A stretch of DNA of 64,000 nt, taken from contig NZ_JACIFF010000010.1 of the NCBI RefSeq assembly GCF_014197245.1, positions 1 through 64,000 of the forward strand, in the 5' to 3' direction. Under the pieces are notes generated by a model. The model made no database searches, was not told the DNA's origin, and was given only the letters and a program-made list of their open reading frames with translations. How positions within the stretch are numbered: position 1 is the first letter of the stretch; each line of letters opens with the position of its first letter. The position numbers and the translations under genes were made by a program. Shown piece by piece: positions 48,100 to 56,157 of the stretch. The DNA is from Neolewinella aquimaris (lineage in GTDB: Bacteria > Bacteroidota > Bacteroidia > Chitinophagales > Saprospiraceae).

Positions 48100-48370
48100 A
48101 GATGTTTGACTGCGTCAACTTGGGCTAATGTGCAATGCGTATAGTTGATTAAGTTAGGGTAAAATGGAAACTCAGCAAATGATTAGTGCAGCGAAAATGT
48201 CCCGAAAGCTCCCGCCCTTTGGTTGGTCGGTTTCGGTCCATGCCACGCCGCCGCCCCCTCGCCCATATGGTTGTGCTTGTCCAGTTCTACTATTGAATGC
48301 CCCGGTTCCCTTAACGCCCCTGCTCTGTGCAACAGGAAAACGGATACTAGGATGAAGGATTTAACGTAAA
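48100..48370. other. intergenic stretch without a recognisable gene
   Basis: Lies between MITE copy 1 and the promoter of the ATPase gene. A short open frame at 48164-48355 has an unlikely composition (CPVLLLNAPVPLTPLL) and no similarity I recognise. No palindrome or repeat stands out. Confidence 0.4.
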
Positions 48371-48406
48371 TTCGTTCAACTACGTGAACGAAATAACGTA
48401 AATTTG
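48371..48406 (+). promoter_or_regulatory. promoter with operator-like palindrome for the AAA ATPase gene
   Basis: TAAATTTG at 48399-48406 is an exact match to the Bacteroidota -7 consensus TAnnTTTG and lies 14 bases before the ATG. Just upstream, TTCGTTCA (48371-48378) and TGAACGAA (48385-48392) form a perfect inverted repeat with a 6-base centre, the right size for a dimeric repressor site. The word AACGTAAATT occurs both before and after it. Confidence 0.55.
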
Positions 48407-48419
48407 GTCCAAAAGAATA

Positions 48420-49556
48420 ATGGACCTCATCCCCCGCTTGATCGAAGATCAGATTAAAGCATACTTGAAACCAAACAAAGTGGTTGTGATTCTAGGACCC
48501 CGTCGAGTGGGTAAGACGGTGCTCATCCGAACATTGTTATCGCAGACCACTGAAGACTATGTTTTATTGAATGGGGAAGACATCGCTACTCGGGAGTTGT
48601 TTCAACGCAGAAGTGTAAAGGCCCTATCAAGAATTATCGGGGATAAGCGCTTTCTAATCATCGACGAGGCCCAGAAGATTCCGGATATCGGAAATGCTCT
48701 CAAGTTGATGGTTGACGAGATTCCCGGATTGAAAGTTATGATTACGGGGTCATCAGCGTTCGATGTCGAGAATTACACGGGAGAGCCACTGACCGGAAGA
48801 AAGACCACCTTCAAGTTGTTTGGTATATCGGAAGGTGAGCTATTAAATCAAGAGTCAATTCTCGAAAAGAAAGATAACCTCCACACCAGGCTGGTCTACG
48901 GAAACTATCCGGAGCTGCTACAAATTCAGAATGAGGAAGACAAGATTAGGTATTTAAAGGAATTGCTGAATTCCTATTTACTCAAAGACATACTGACGTT
49001 TGAAACAATACGGAACTCAAATAAAATTATTGATTTACTTCGATTGATTGGATTTCAGGTCGGTAGTGAAGTAAGCATACCGGAATTGTCAAATTCTCTG
49101 CAAGTAAGCCGAAATACGGTCGACAAGTACTTAGATCTACTGACTAAGGTTTTCATCATTTATAAGGTCAGCGGATTCAGCAGAAACCTAAGAAAAGAAG
49201 TCACTAAGAGCAGTCGCTATTACTTTTTAGACAATGGAGTTAGGAACGTTCTGATCGGCAACCTGAATTCTGTAAATCTCAGGAATGATCTCGGAATATT
49301 ATGGGAGAATTACATGGTGAGTGAACGGGTTAAGCATCAGAATTATACAAATATGCTAGTATACAATTATTTCTGGCGCACTTACGATCAGCAGGAGATT
49401 GATTGGATAGAGGATCGAGGGGGAAAGTTGCATGCCTATGAGTTTAAGTGGAACACCAGAAAGAAAGTAAGGATTCCTGGGGGATGGGAGAAAAACTATC
49501 CAGATTCAGCGTTTGAGGTAATCACCCCAGGAAATTATTTGGACTGGTTAACATAG
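48420..49556 (+). CDS. AAA ATPase with DUF4143 domain
   Basis: A 378-residue protein. Residues 20-150 form an AAA_14 ATPase with Walker A GPRRVGKT and Walker B RFLIIDEAQ, plus sensor ITGSSAF. The C-terminal half (about 190-378) has a winged helix (ISIPELSNSLQVSRNTVDKYLDLL type) and a DUF4143 restriction-like domain with DQQEIDWIEDRGGKLHAYEFKW, the E-D-x-E-K pattern of PD-(D/E)XK folds. Such genes are common in accessory DNA; function is unknown, possibly DNA processing or defence. It is enclosed by two MITE copies and followed by palindromic element D. Confidence 0.85.
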   Translation: MDLIPRLIEDQIKAYLKPNKVVVILGPRRVGKTVLIRTLLSQTTEDYVLLNGEDIATRELFQRRSVKALSRIIGDKRFLIIDEAQKIPDIGNALKLMVDEIPGLKVMITGSSAFDVENYTGEPLTGRKTTFKLFGISEGELLNQESILEKKDNLHTRLVYGNYPELLQIQNEEDKIRYLKELLNSYLLKDILTFETIRNSNKIIDLLRLIGFQVGSEVSIPELSNSLQVSRNTVDKYLDLLTKVFIIYKVSGFSRNLRKEVTKSSRYYFLDNGVRNVLIGNLNSVNLRNDLGILWENYMVSERVKHQNYTNMLVYNYFWRTYDQQEIDWIEDRGGKLHAYEFKWNTRKKVRIPGGWEKNYPDSAFEVITPGNYLDWLT

Positions 49557-49567
49557 GGCAAGAAAAT

Positions 49568-49732
49568 GTGCACAACACCGCGCATAGCGTCAACCGGGGC
49601 TGGTGAATTTAGGGTTGGTGAAAGCCATTGATGTCCGGGGTGTGGTCGTTTTGAAAAGGTGCTATGTTAAATGGCAATGTTTTCTGCCACACTTTTTTCA
49701 ACGGTCTCCAGTTGCCGGCAACGTAAGTTCAA
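49568..49732 (+). repeat. composite palindromic element D
   Basis: Starts 11 bases after the ATPase stop. Its beginning (caacaccgcgcatagcgtcaaccgg, in part) resembles A, B and fragment F; its second half (aaggtgctatgttaaa ... ccacacttttttcaacggtctcc) matches C. GTGTGG (about 49641) and CCACAC (about 49687) can pair, followed by a T-run, so it may also act as a terminator. Confidence 0.45.
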
Positions 49733-49786
49733 CCCGTTCCCATAACCCACCCCCAATCTCCAAGAGCAAAAAGCCCTATCTTCATC

Positions 49787-49949
49787 TATACTTCACGCGG
49801 TCACTAGGAGTGAAAAGCTGACGCAGCAATTTTTTTGGCTGGCGAGGCGCGAAACGCAGGCGACACCGTAGTGTCGGCGAGGCTTCGCAACGTGGCAAGG
49901 CGGTAAAAGGGCAAGTCAGAATTCACTTTCTGTGGCCGCGCGAAGTATA
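49787..49949 (+). mobile_element. MITE copy 2 (163 bp)
   Basis: Same length, orientation and ends as copy 1 (47937-48099), with two base differences in about 163. It ends 12 bases before the ATG of mntA, so it must provide or displace that operon's promoter. The two copies bracket a 1.7-kb segment with the ATPase gene. Confidence 0.85.
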
Positions 49950-49961
49950 AACTGCACCACC

Positions 49962-50282
49962 ATGCAACTGCTGCAAACTCACATAAACCAACTGACTCAA
50001 GCGTGCAGGGCACACCAAGTGGAGGAACTATACGCGTTCGGCTCCATACTTACGGATAAGTTTACGGATGAGAGTGATGTAGACTTAATCGTCTCTATCG
50101 AGGCTAATGATCCCATGGATTATGCGGAACATTATTTCGAGCTTAAATTTGAAATTGAACGGATTTTGGATCGTGGAATTGATCTATTAGAGGCGAAAGC
50201 CGTGAAGAATCCGCTATTCGAAAAGGTAGTCAACCAAGAAAAAAGGGTGGTCTATGCAAAAGAGAATAAACGTGTGGCTTGA
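49962..50282 (+). CDS. mntA: MntA-type nucleotidyltransferase antitoxin
   Basis: A 106-residue minimal nucleotidyltransferase. The active-site pattern GSx10DxD is exact: Gly27-Ser28, then Asp39 and Asp41 in FGSILTDKFTDESDVDL; a later acidic strand (IDLLEAKAV) supplies the third carboxylate. In the type VII MntA/HepT system the antitoxin AMPylates a tyrosine of the HEPN toxin to silence it. The gene overlaps hepT by 29 bases. ATG 49962 is preferred since upstream codons lie in MITE copy 2. Confidence 0.88.
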   Translation: MQLLQTHINQLTQACRAHQVEELYAFGSILTDKFTDESDVDLIVSIEANDPMDYAEHYFELKFEIERILDRGIDLLEAKAVKNPLFEKVVNQEKRVVYAKENKRVA

Positions 50283-50568
50283 TGACATTGGCAAAGCCAT
50301 TGCGGAGGTGAATGAATTTGTGCCGGTCGGTTTATCCTTTACCGAATTTCAGAAAGACATAAAAACCAAGCGGGCAGTAGAACGGAATATTGAGATAATC
50401 GGGGAGGCAATGAGTCGTATCCTTAGGTTAAATCCCAACGTAAAAATTAGCAATAGCAGGCAAATTGTCGATACCAGAAACCGTATAATTCACGGCTATG
50501 ATGCTGTATCAGATGAAATCAGTTGGACGATTGTGCAAAAATATTTGCCGATACAAAGAGGGAAATAG
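50254..50568 (+). CDS. hepT: HepT-type HEPN toxin (ribonuclease)
   Basis: A 104-residue DUF86/HepT protein. The catalytic and target motif Rx4HxY is intact: Arg75, His80 and Tyr82 in TRNRIIHGYD. Tyr82 is the residue that the partner MntA would AMPylate. The MWLDDI-like start (RINVWLDDIGKAI) and GEAMSRILRL are typical. Overlap with mntA indicates translational coupling. Both genes look functional, unlike the second MNT/HEPN pair near 55.8 kb. Confidence 0.88.
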   Translation: MQKRINVWLDDIGKAIAEVNEFVPVGLSFTEFQKDIKTKRAVERNIEIIGEAMSRILRLNPNVKISNSRQIVDTRNRIIHGYDAVSDEISWTIVQKYLPIQRGK

Positions 50569-50691
50569 AAAGTATAAAAAATAAAACTGATTAAGACGCC
50601 GCGCGGACTTAGTAGCAGGGGATGGCCATACTTTTTTAGGGACAACTACGTAAGGTTGCTCGGACGCATACCGTACAGCAGAAAACGGAGC

Positions 50692-51450
50692 CTACAGCAC
50701 GTGAAAGAAGATGAAATAGGCCATCGCGAGGTTGAAGCCGGCGTGGCAGGCAACGGCGCCGAATATGCTGCCGGCCTTCCGTCGCACGGCGAAGAACAAC
50801 AGGCAGGTAAGGAAGAGCAACCCCATCCAGACGGCGGCGGGCAGCCACGCGAACCGCCACTGCCCGGCGGTGTAGAGAAGGCCGAAGTGCGCCAGGTGGG
50901 TGACGGAGAACGCCAGGCTGTCGACCAGGGCGGCCGACGTATCGGTCCACTGGCTGGCGATGCACTCGTGCACCACCCCCCGGTAGAAGAATTCCTCTCC
51001 AATCGGACTGAACGTCATACCCACTACCGCGTAGATCAGGAAATAGACGAGCCGATCGGGCGCCGCGAGTTCGGAGGGGACGTTCGCGTAGGATTCCGAA
51101 ATGTATACAAACCAGTTTTCCACCGAGTCGCCGTATAGCAGGGTCGCCACCAGGTACGCCAGAAAACACATCCCGCCCCCGAGGACGAAGCCGGATAGCA
51201 GCCATGCGGGGCGGGCGGGCCACTTCATCTCCATCCTGTCCCGCCCCGACCGAGTAAGGAACACCCAGGGCGTACACCACATGGCGACGAAAAACAGGGA
51301 GACCAGTCCGTACTGCCCCGTCACGTTGGCGGACAAGACGAGGCCGAACCGGGGGATTCCAAATGCGAAGATCAAAACGATACCGAAAGCCCAGGCCGAT
51401 CCGAACAGACTGCTCCACGGCGGCCTGATGATGGAAAGGTCGTGGTTCAT
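50692..51450 (-). CDS. CPBP-family intramembrane metalloprotease
   Basis: A 252-residue protein with about eight helices. The three Abi/CPBP motifs are present: GEEFFYRG (EExxxR), THLAHFG (H) and CHAGFN (HxxxN). The family includes Rce1-like prenyl-protein proteases and bacteriocin self-immunity proteins. The substrate is unknown. GC content returns to that of the core genome in this gene, so it may be a native gene inside or beside the island. Confidence 0.88.
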   Translation of the reverse strand: MNHDLSIIRPPWSSLFGSAWAFGIVLIFAFGIPRFGLVLSANVTGQYGLVSLFFVAMWCTPWVFLTRSGRDRMEMKWPARPAWLLSGFVLGGGMCFLAYLVATLLYGDSVENWFVYISESYANVPSELAAPDRLVYFLIYAVVGMTFSPIGEEFFYRGVVHECIASQWTDTSAALVDSLAFSVTHLAHFGLLYTAGQWRFAWLPAAVWMGLLFLTCLLFFAVRRKAGSIFGAVACHAGFNLAMAYFIFFHVL

Positions 51451-51903
51451 GGCGGCAGTGATGGGTAATACAAGTTACAAGCTGAAAAATGAACCTCCGC
51501 TACCCTAGCTGCCGTGGCGAAACGCCACTATCCACTGCTGAATGCGCGCCCAATAACCACATGGACATTATTACCCTCAAAGGAACTCCCCAGGGCCACC
51601 CAGTGGTCTTCGCCCTGACTGAGGGCGATGCCGTAGGGAGCCAGGGCAGGAGCACTACCGGAGCGAGAACGGGCCGGAGTTGATCAGTCACCAACTGCAG
51701 CACGGGGCGGGTGTCCACGGCATCGAACTCAAACACAGCCAACCCGATAAACCAAGCCAGATGGTCCCCCACTCATGGCCAATACACAGCCATTTTTTCG
51801 CCAATCAATGGTTGAAAAGCCGTAAATTAAGGGGAAGCTTATAGGTGACTGCCGTTCATCTTGTTTGTTTTTGTTATGCCGTGAACCATAAATCAAAATA
51901 AAC
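51451..51903. other. intergenic stretch without a recognisable gene
   Basis: About 450 bases. The part 51560-51780 has coding-like composition on both strands (for example VVFALTEGDAV on plus) but no start, RBS or family match, so it may be a gene remnant. The remainder before the NmrA gene is AT-rich and may hold its promoter. Confidence 0.35.
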
Positions 51904-52785
51904 GTGGACAAGAAAACAATCGCAGTGGTCGGTGCGACCGGCCAACAGGGAAAGGGCGTAGTAGACGCTCTGGTTAAGGATGGCACCTTTCGAGTAAGGG
52001 CCATTACCCGACACCCGGATGAATATGAGGGCCAAGCCGATGAAGTCGTACACGGGGATTTAACTGACCGGGAGTCGTTAACCAGCGCCTTTAGGGATGC
52101 GCACGGTGTTTTCGTGGTCACCAACTTCTGGGAAGGGGCGGACGAACCGGCTGAGGGCAAGACAGCCGTTCGGGCGGCCAAGGAGGCGGGAGTGAGCCAT
52201 TTTGTTTGGTCTACGCTACCCAACGTTGAAGAAATAAGCTCCGGGAAATTTGAGGTCCCGCACTTCACCGGCAAGGCCGAGGTAGACGAGCACGTCAAGG
52301 CTGCCGGGTTCGAATACTACACTTTCGTGGAGGCGCCCTTCTACTATCAGAACCTGACCGGGATGATGAGCCCACAACCACAACCGGATGGCTCTACCGG
52401 GTGGACGCTACCCATCGACCCAACCAAGCGAGTCATCCACATGGGAGATGTCAGCGATCTGGGCAAAGTGGTCGCGGGTGCGTTCCTTAACCCCGAAAAA
52501 GTGGGTAAGGGCAGCTACTTATCGCTGGCTGCGGAGCGCAACAGCTTCAACGATGTGCTGGATGCCTTTCGGGCCAACGGGAAGGACTATACCTTCAATA
52601 AGGTGCCGGGAGAAGAATTCGCATCCTACTTTGAAGGGGCGAGAGAATTTGAGCAAATGTTAGCCTATTTCGAGGCGCATACCTATATGGGGCCGAATTC
52701 GGATAGTCGTATCCAATCAGCAAAGGAGGTGGCCACTGGAGAATTTACGTCCCTGGATGCCTGGATTAAACAGAACGTACGTTAG
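51904..52785 (+). CDS. NmrA-like NAD(P)-binding protein
   Basis: A 293-residue atypical short-chain dehydrogenase. The Rossmann motif is VVGATGQQGKGVVDAL at residues 7-22; HGDLTDRESL and GVFVVTNFW follow, as in NmrA/HSCARG redox sensors and quinone reductases. The catalytic Tyr-x3-Lys of classic enzymes is absent, so it is probably a sensor or binds NADP without classical catalysis. The start is GTG at 51904. Cytoplasmic; stands alone. Confidence 0.87.
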   Translation: MDKKTIAVVGATGQQGKGVVDALVKDGTFRVRAITRHPDEYEGQADEVVHGDLTDRESLTSAFRDAHGVFVVTNFWEGADEPAEGKTAVRAAKEAGVSHFVWSTLPNVEEISSGKFEVPHFTGKAEVDEHVKAAGFEYYTFVEAPFYYQNLTGMMSPQPQPDGSTGWTLPIDPTKRVIHMGDVSDLGKVVAGAFLNPEKVGKGSYLSLAAERNSFNDVLDAFRANGKDYTFNKVPGEEFASYFEGAREFEQMLAYFEAHTYMGPNSDSRIQSAKEVATGEFTSLDAWIKQNVR

Positions 52786-53146
52786 AATAAAGGGGTAAAA
52801 GCTGCAGTTTTAGCCGGTGTGGCCATGCAGGTTGACCTCTATTTAAATTCATTAAATACAATATTTCTGAGTCGTAGCTGATATCCGTTATTGCTCGTGT
52901 ACTAAGCGTTGATCCAATAGTTTTGACACTTAACTCCGACTATGTGTACCCAAAAGCGTGTTTTTGTCCCATAGTTCAACTGTACCGGACAATTTGCACC
53001 GTGACCGTTGCATCAAGTACGTTAAGTATCCGTCCTTCAACGATCTCAAATGCGTACCCCAGACGAGATAAATAAAAACCCCTTCACTCATCAACTTAAG
53101 ACTAATCACATTCTCCGAAGGACTCGCCATCGTAACATCTGTAACC
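52786..53146. other. AT-rich intergenic stretch
   Basis: About 360 bases with no open frame of coding character, no repeat of the families seen elsewhere and no clear hairpin. It may carry the promoter of the next gene. Confidence 0.4.
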
Positions 53147-53680
53147 ATGATAGCCTGGATGACAACGAGCCTGTTCGGCGGAATGCTTTTCTACCTTTTT
53201 CTATCTGGCTTCGCTCTACTACCGATCGCTATCGGATACATTATTTCATTACTAGATTTTTGCGTGACCCTGTGCAAACGAAAAACGAAAACGAGCAAAA
53301 TAAAAAAATACAGCCATCTGGCAGTCGGCTTTGCCATGGTAGCGCTGTATGCACTAAATTCGGAAACCTTCAAGTCTAAGGCCGTTCTCTCCGCGACCCT
53401 CAAAGATGACCTGTTCCATTATCAACTGATATTTCGGGAGAATGGTAGGGTCGAGAACCACATCAATGGATTTGCCGGATTTAGCCAAACACACCACGGG
53501 AAGTATAGCTTCAGGGGGGACACCATCATTTTTTCACAAGTTCCATATGACAATGACTTCATTCCGGACACCATGTATCTAAATAAGGCGGAGAATGCCA
53601 TATTCCTCGACAGAAACGAAGACGGATCGTTCAGTTCGGAGAAGATGTGGCTGAATCACTTTGAAGTCAATAAAAAGTAA
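53147..53680 (+). CDS. hypothetical membrane protein
   Basis: A 177-residue protein with two hydrophobic N-terminal segments (LFGGMLFYLFLSGFALLPIA and a second at about 60-78), a basic loop (CKRKTKTSKIKKY) between them and a C-terminal beta-rich domain with FRENGRVENHINGFAG and GKYSFRGDTIIFSQ. This is like many short Bacteroidota proteins of unknown role. ATG 53147; MTTSLF a few codons later is an alternative. Confidence 0.55.
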   Translation: MIAWMTTSLFGGMLFYLFLSGFALLPIAIGYIISLLDFCVTLCKRKTKTSKIKKYSHLAVGFAMVALYALNSETFKSKAVLSATLKDDLFHYQLIFRENGRVENHINGFAGFSQTHHGKYSFRGDTIIFSQVPYDNDFIPDTMYLNKAENAIFLDRNEDGSFSSEKMWLNHFEVNKK

Positions 53681-53801
53681 GCTGTAGATTACGTCGTGTG
53701 AGTATCAAGTATTGTTCAGACCCGTAACCAGGAACGACTTTATATCGGCCTACCGCCCATGCCACCAACTCTAATCCACCTAACGAACCCTAACCCACTT
53801 A

Positions 53802-54722
53802 ATGACCAGCCTCAAGAACACCTTTACTCTCCTTATACTCCTATCCGTAATTGGAGCTACTGCCTGTCAGGATGAACGATCTGGCGTGGGCAACTTAACG
53901 AACGAGGAGTACGGATATACATCGTTGCACATTGATGAAAACTTAAAGGGCCCGGTTAAAACGATTGTCTACAAATCATATCAGACGGATCAAGACTACA
54001 CCATTCAGCAGCCGGGGCACAAATATTCTTGGCACAAGGATTATACCAGGACATTTGCCTACGATGGTCAACTCGTAGAAGATGACATCGTATTGAGCGA
54101 TAATGGTGTACGAAGTAAGCATTTGTTTAAATTTGACGAGTATGGCGAACCCTTGTTAGACAGTAGTGCCACTAAATACATAGTGTACAAATACAATGCG
54201 GATAATCAACTGGTATTCGAAGGCAATCCCTACTCACACGAAATTTACAACTACGAGGATGACTACTTGATCTCCAGACTAGAAATAGAAGACGGAGATA
54301 CCATATATGTCGGAAGGTACTATACTGTAGAGGATACGGTGTACCAGGTGGTTCAGGCAGGACATGATACCTTAGGCGTCGAAGTGTCCGTACGTAACGA
54401 CTACGGACTGCCACTGTATCTTGGTGAATTCGACTTTAATGATTCGGGTGAGGTTACGGTTACTGAATACAACGATGAATCCATCATCAAGGTCAAAGAG
54501 ACCTGGCAATCTCTGGAACAAGGCGTAGTTACCGGCATGATTGTTACGCTGTTCGAGCAGGGAAACGAGACGCAGACCATTGAATATAACGCAGACGGAA
54601 GTATTCAATTCAAAGAAAGTATTAAATACACCTACGACGACTATGGAAACTGGGTAGAACAGTACATAAACTATAATGATAAAAGATTCTATAAGGTCGT
54701 CAGAGCGATAGAATACTACTAA
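53802..54722 (+). CDS. hypothetical lipoprotein with YD-like repeats
   Basis: A 306-residue lipoprotein; lipobox SVIGATAC (Cys about 22). The body has many short strands with aromatic pairs such as TFAYDGQL, FKFDEYGEP, YKYNADNQL and YTYDDYGNWVEQ, spaced like degenerate RHS/YD repeats found in Bacteroidota surface lipoproteins. No catalytic motif. Probably on the outer membrane. A GTAG-type REP follows 33 bases after its stop. Confidence 0.65.
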   Translation: MTSLKNTFTLLILLSVIGATACQDERSGVGNLTNEEYGYTSLHIDENLKGPVKTIVYKSYQTDQDYTIQQPGHKYSWHKDYTRTFAYDGQLVEDDIVLSDNGVRSKHLFKFDEYGEPLLDSSATKYIVYKYNADNQLVFEGNPYSHEIYNYEDDYLISRLEIEDGDTIYVGRYYTVEDTVYQVVQAGHDTLGVEVSVRNDYGLPLYLGEFDFNDSGEVTVTEYNDESIIKVKETWQSLEQGVVTGMIVTLFEQGNETQTIEYNADGSIQFKESIKYTYDDYGNWVEQYINYNDKRFYKVVRAIEYY

Positions 54723-54754
54723 GTGCGGGCGAAATATGACGCCCCCCACAACTG

Positions 54755-54775
54755 GTCGACTGAAGTCGACGCTAC
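54755..54775 (-). repeat. GTAG-type REP
   Basis: On the minus strand GTAGCGTCGACTTCAGTCGA: GTAG followed by a palindrome (GTCGACT/AGTCGAC). Further copies at 56133-56153 and 57804-57824; related to those beside the Uma2 genes. Confidence 0.8.
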
Positions 54776-54812
54776 TCCAATCAACTTTGAAGCCAAAGGC
54801 TTTTTTCTACAA

Positions 54813-55039
54813 ATGAGTAGACGCACGGTAGACTGGAAGGAATACCTCGAATCAAATCCTAAAAGCTTACTGGGTAATCCAATCATCAAGGGGTCACAAT
54901 TATCGGTAGAATTTATTGTGGAACGGTTGGCGGACGATGGTCTGAAAGTGATATAATTGAACGTTATCCCAGTATATCGGAAGAAACGTTAAGGACCGTT
55001 GCTACACTTTCTATAACGGTCTCCTCCGCTTCCCGATAA
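54813..55039 (+). pseudogene. frameshifted DUF433 antitoxin-like gene
   Basis: Reads MSRRTVDWKEYLESNPKSLL then GNPIIKGSQLSVEFIVERLAD, the DUF433 pattern, and stops at 54956. After a one-base shift near 54945 the family's tail continues in another frame: SDIIERYPSISEETLRTVA, ending at a TAA at 55037-55039. So the gene was inactivated by a frameshift. The 3' part includes an inverted repeat GACCGTT/AACGGTC (54994-55021) and acactttctataacggtctcc, close to the ends of palindromic elements C and D. Confidence 0.75.
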
Positions 55040-55320
55040 TACTATTCCCTGACGTGGTAGCGGAATTAGCGACGAACATGGGGATTTTGGTCCAAAACTT
55101 AATCAGGATCCGGAAAGCATGGTGCTGATAGTTCCAAGTGTAAGTTTTAACTCTTATATTGCAGTAGTGTCATTTATCTGAGCACACTGGTAACATGCAG
55201 ATGAACAATAACGGCTTAGTTCAGCAGGACACAAACTCGGCTTTTTATTGGTTCTTGAACCACCAATAGGGCTGTTCTGCCCCGCTGACCCCCTGATTCA
55301 CCACCCTCAATACATCAATA

Positions 55321-55497
55321 ATGGAAAAAGTAATTCGTTGTCGAGATGTAGGATTTGACTGCGACGGAGTAATCAAAGCCAGAACAGAATCCGAAGCCCT
55401 GCGACAAGCCGCTGCCCATGCAAAGGAAGTGCATGGGCTGGAAGAGATCACCCCCGAAGTGGTAGAGAAGATAAAAGCGGTAATGACGGAAGAGTGA
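55321..55497 (+). CDS. DUF1059 family small protein
   Basis: 58 residues: MEKVIRCRDVGFDCDGVIKA is the family start (two cysteines in RCRDVGFDCDGVI), followed by SEALRQAAAHAKEVHGLEEI and EVVEKIKAVMTEE. DUF1059 proteins are about 55-60 residues, so this is full length. The function is unknown. It stands alone between the decayed toxin-antitoxin remnants. Confidence 0.88.
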   Translation: MEKVIRCRDVGFDCDGVIKARTESEALRQAAAHAKEVHGLEEITPEVVEKIKAVMTEE

Positions 55498-55651
55498 GGC
55501 GGAGTCTCCTCATGAATGTCCAATAGTTATATCCCAAGGCTGGTTACAGAGATGTAGCCCCTTTCGGCCTGAAGTTGAAATAGCTTTTGTTCCAAGGAGG
55601 TGATAAAGGATGTACGTTAAAGCGTAGGCGTCTAGCGTCCCTGCCTCAATT

Positions 55652-55759
55652 CTATATAATACCAATCTCGTTTTCAATCAGGAGTTCCGCAACTTCAATT
55701 GTCTCCCGAGCTTTCTCCAATCTGTACCTGGTATAGGCTTCTCTATCGGAGCTGTTCAT
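55652..55759 (-). pseudogene. truncated HEPN-domain gene
   Basis: Starts ATG at 55759 inside the stop of the MNT gene (ATGA overlap) and reads MNSSDREAYTRYRLEKARET then IEVAELLIENEIGII and stops. RYRLEKARETIEVAELLIEN is the first helix pair of HEPN proteins that partner MNT nucleotidyltransferases. The Rx4H part and everything beyond residue 35 is missing. Confidence 0.75.
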
Positions 55760-56070
55760 AAAATCACGCCTTCACTGACAATACTTTCGTAGAGCGGCGT
55801 AGCCCGAAACTGACCTTACCATTCCTCCTTCGACTTTACCAGTGTAGAAATTGCCAATCCATGCTCAACTTCTAAATCAAACAGCTTGTGCCAAAACCGC
55901 TGCTCTTCGTTCAAGTCGGCATCGTGGGGGACGATTATCAGAAGATCCCAGTCGGATTCTTCCCCTTCCTGCCCCCTGGCCCTTGAGCCATAGAGGATTA
56001 TCTCCGCCCTTGGCTCAAGCTGATTGATGCACGCTTTGATCTTGTCCCTTATGCTAAACTGGCTTTCCAT
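55756..56070 (-). pseudogene. MNT nucleotidyltransferase with internal stop
   Basis: Reads 84 codons with the intact motif GSx10DxD (Gly28-Ser29, Asp40, Asp42 in YGSRARGQEGEESDWDLL), then a TAA at 55816-55818. The same frame continues after it as GQFRATPLYESIVSEGVIL and ends in a TGA overlapping the HEPN start. This tail is the family's usual C-terminus, so TAA is a nonsense mutation. The catalytic part might still be made as an 84-residue protein. Confidence 0.72.
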
Positions 56071-56132
56071 CTCTCACAATTTACGGAATCTTCGTTGATC
56101 TAAGCTGATAATAAGGTGCAGTACAACAGCCA

Positions 56133-56153
56133 GTCGACTGAAGTCGACGCTAC
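56133..56153 (-). repeat. GTAG-type REP
   Basis: Same sequence as at 54755-54775, here four bases after the stop codon of the DUF4256 gene on the minus strand. Confidence 0.8.
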
Positions 56154-56157
56154 GCAT

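Noticed and set aside
48164-48355. 63-codon open frame as a gene
   Set aside because: Proline/leucine-rich low-information sequence, no ribosome site, no similarity that I recognise.
47937-49949. Phage or element attachment sites attL/attR
   Set aside because: Each 163-bp copy has its own inverted ends and a TA boundary, which fits a MITE better than att sites, and no integrase gene lies between them.
51500-51772. 90-codon open frame on the minus strand
   Set aside because: No start context, no family; equally open on the other strand, so probably chance or remnant.
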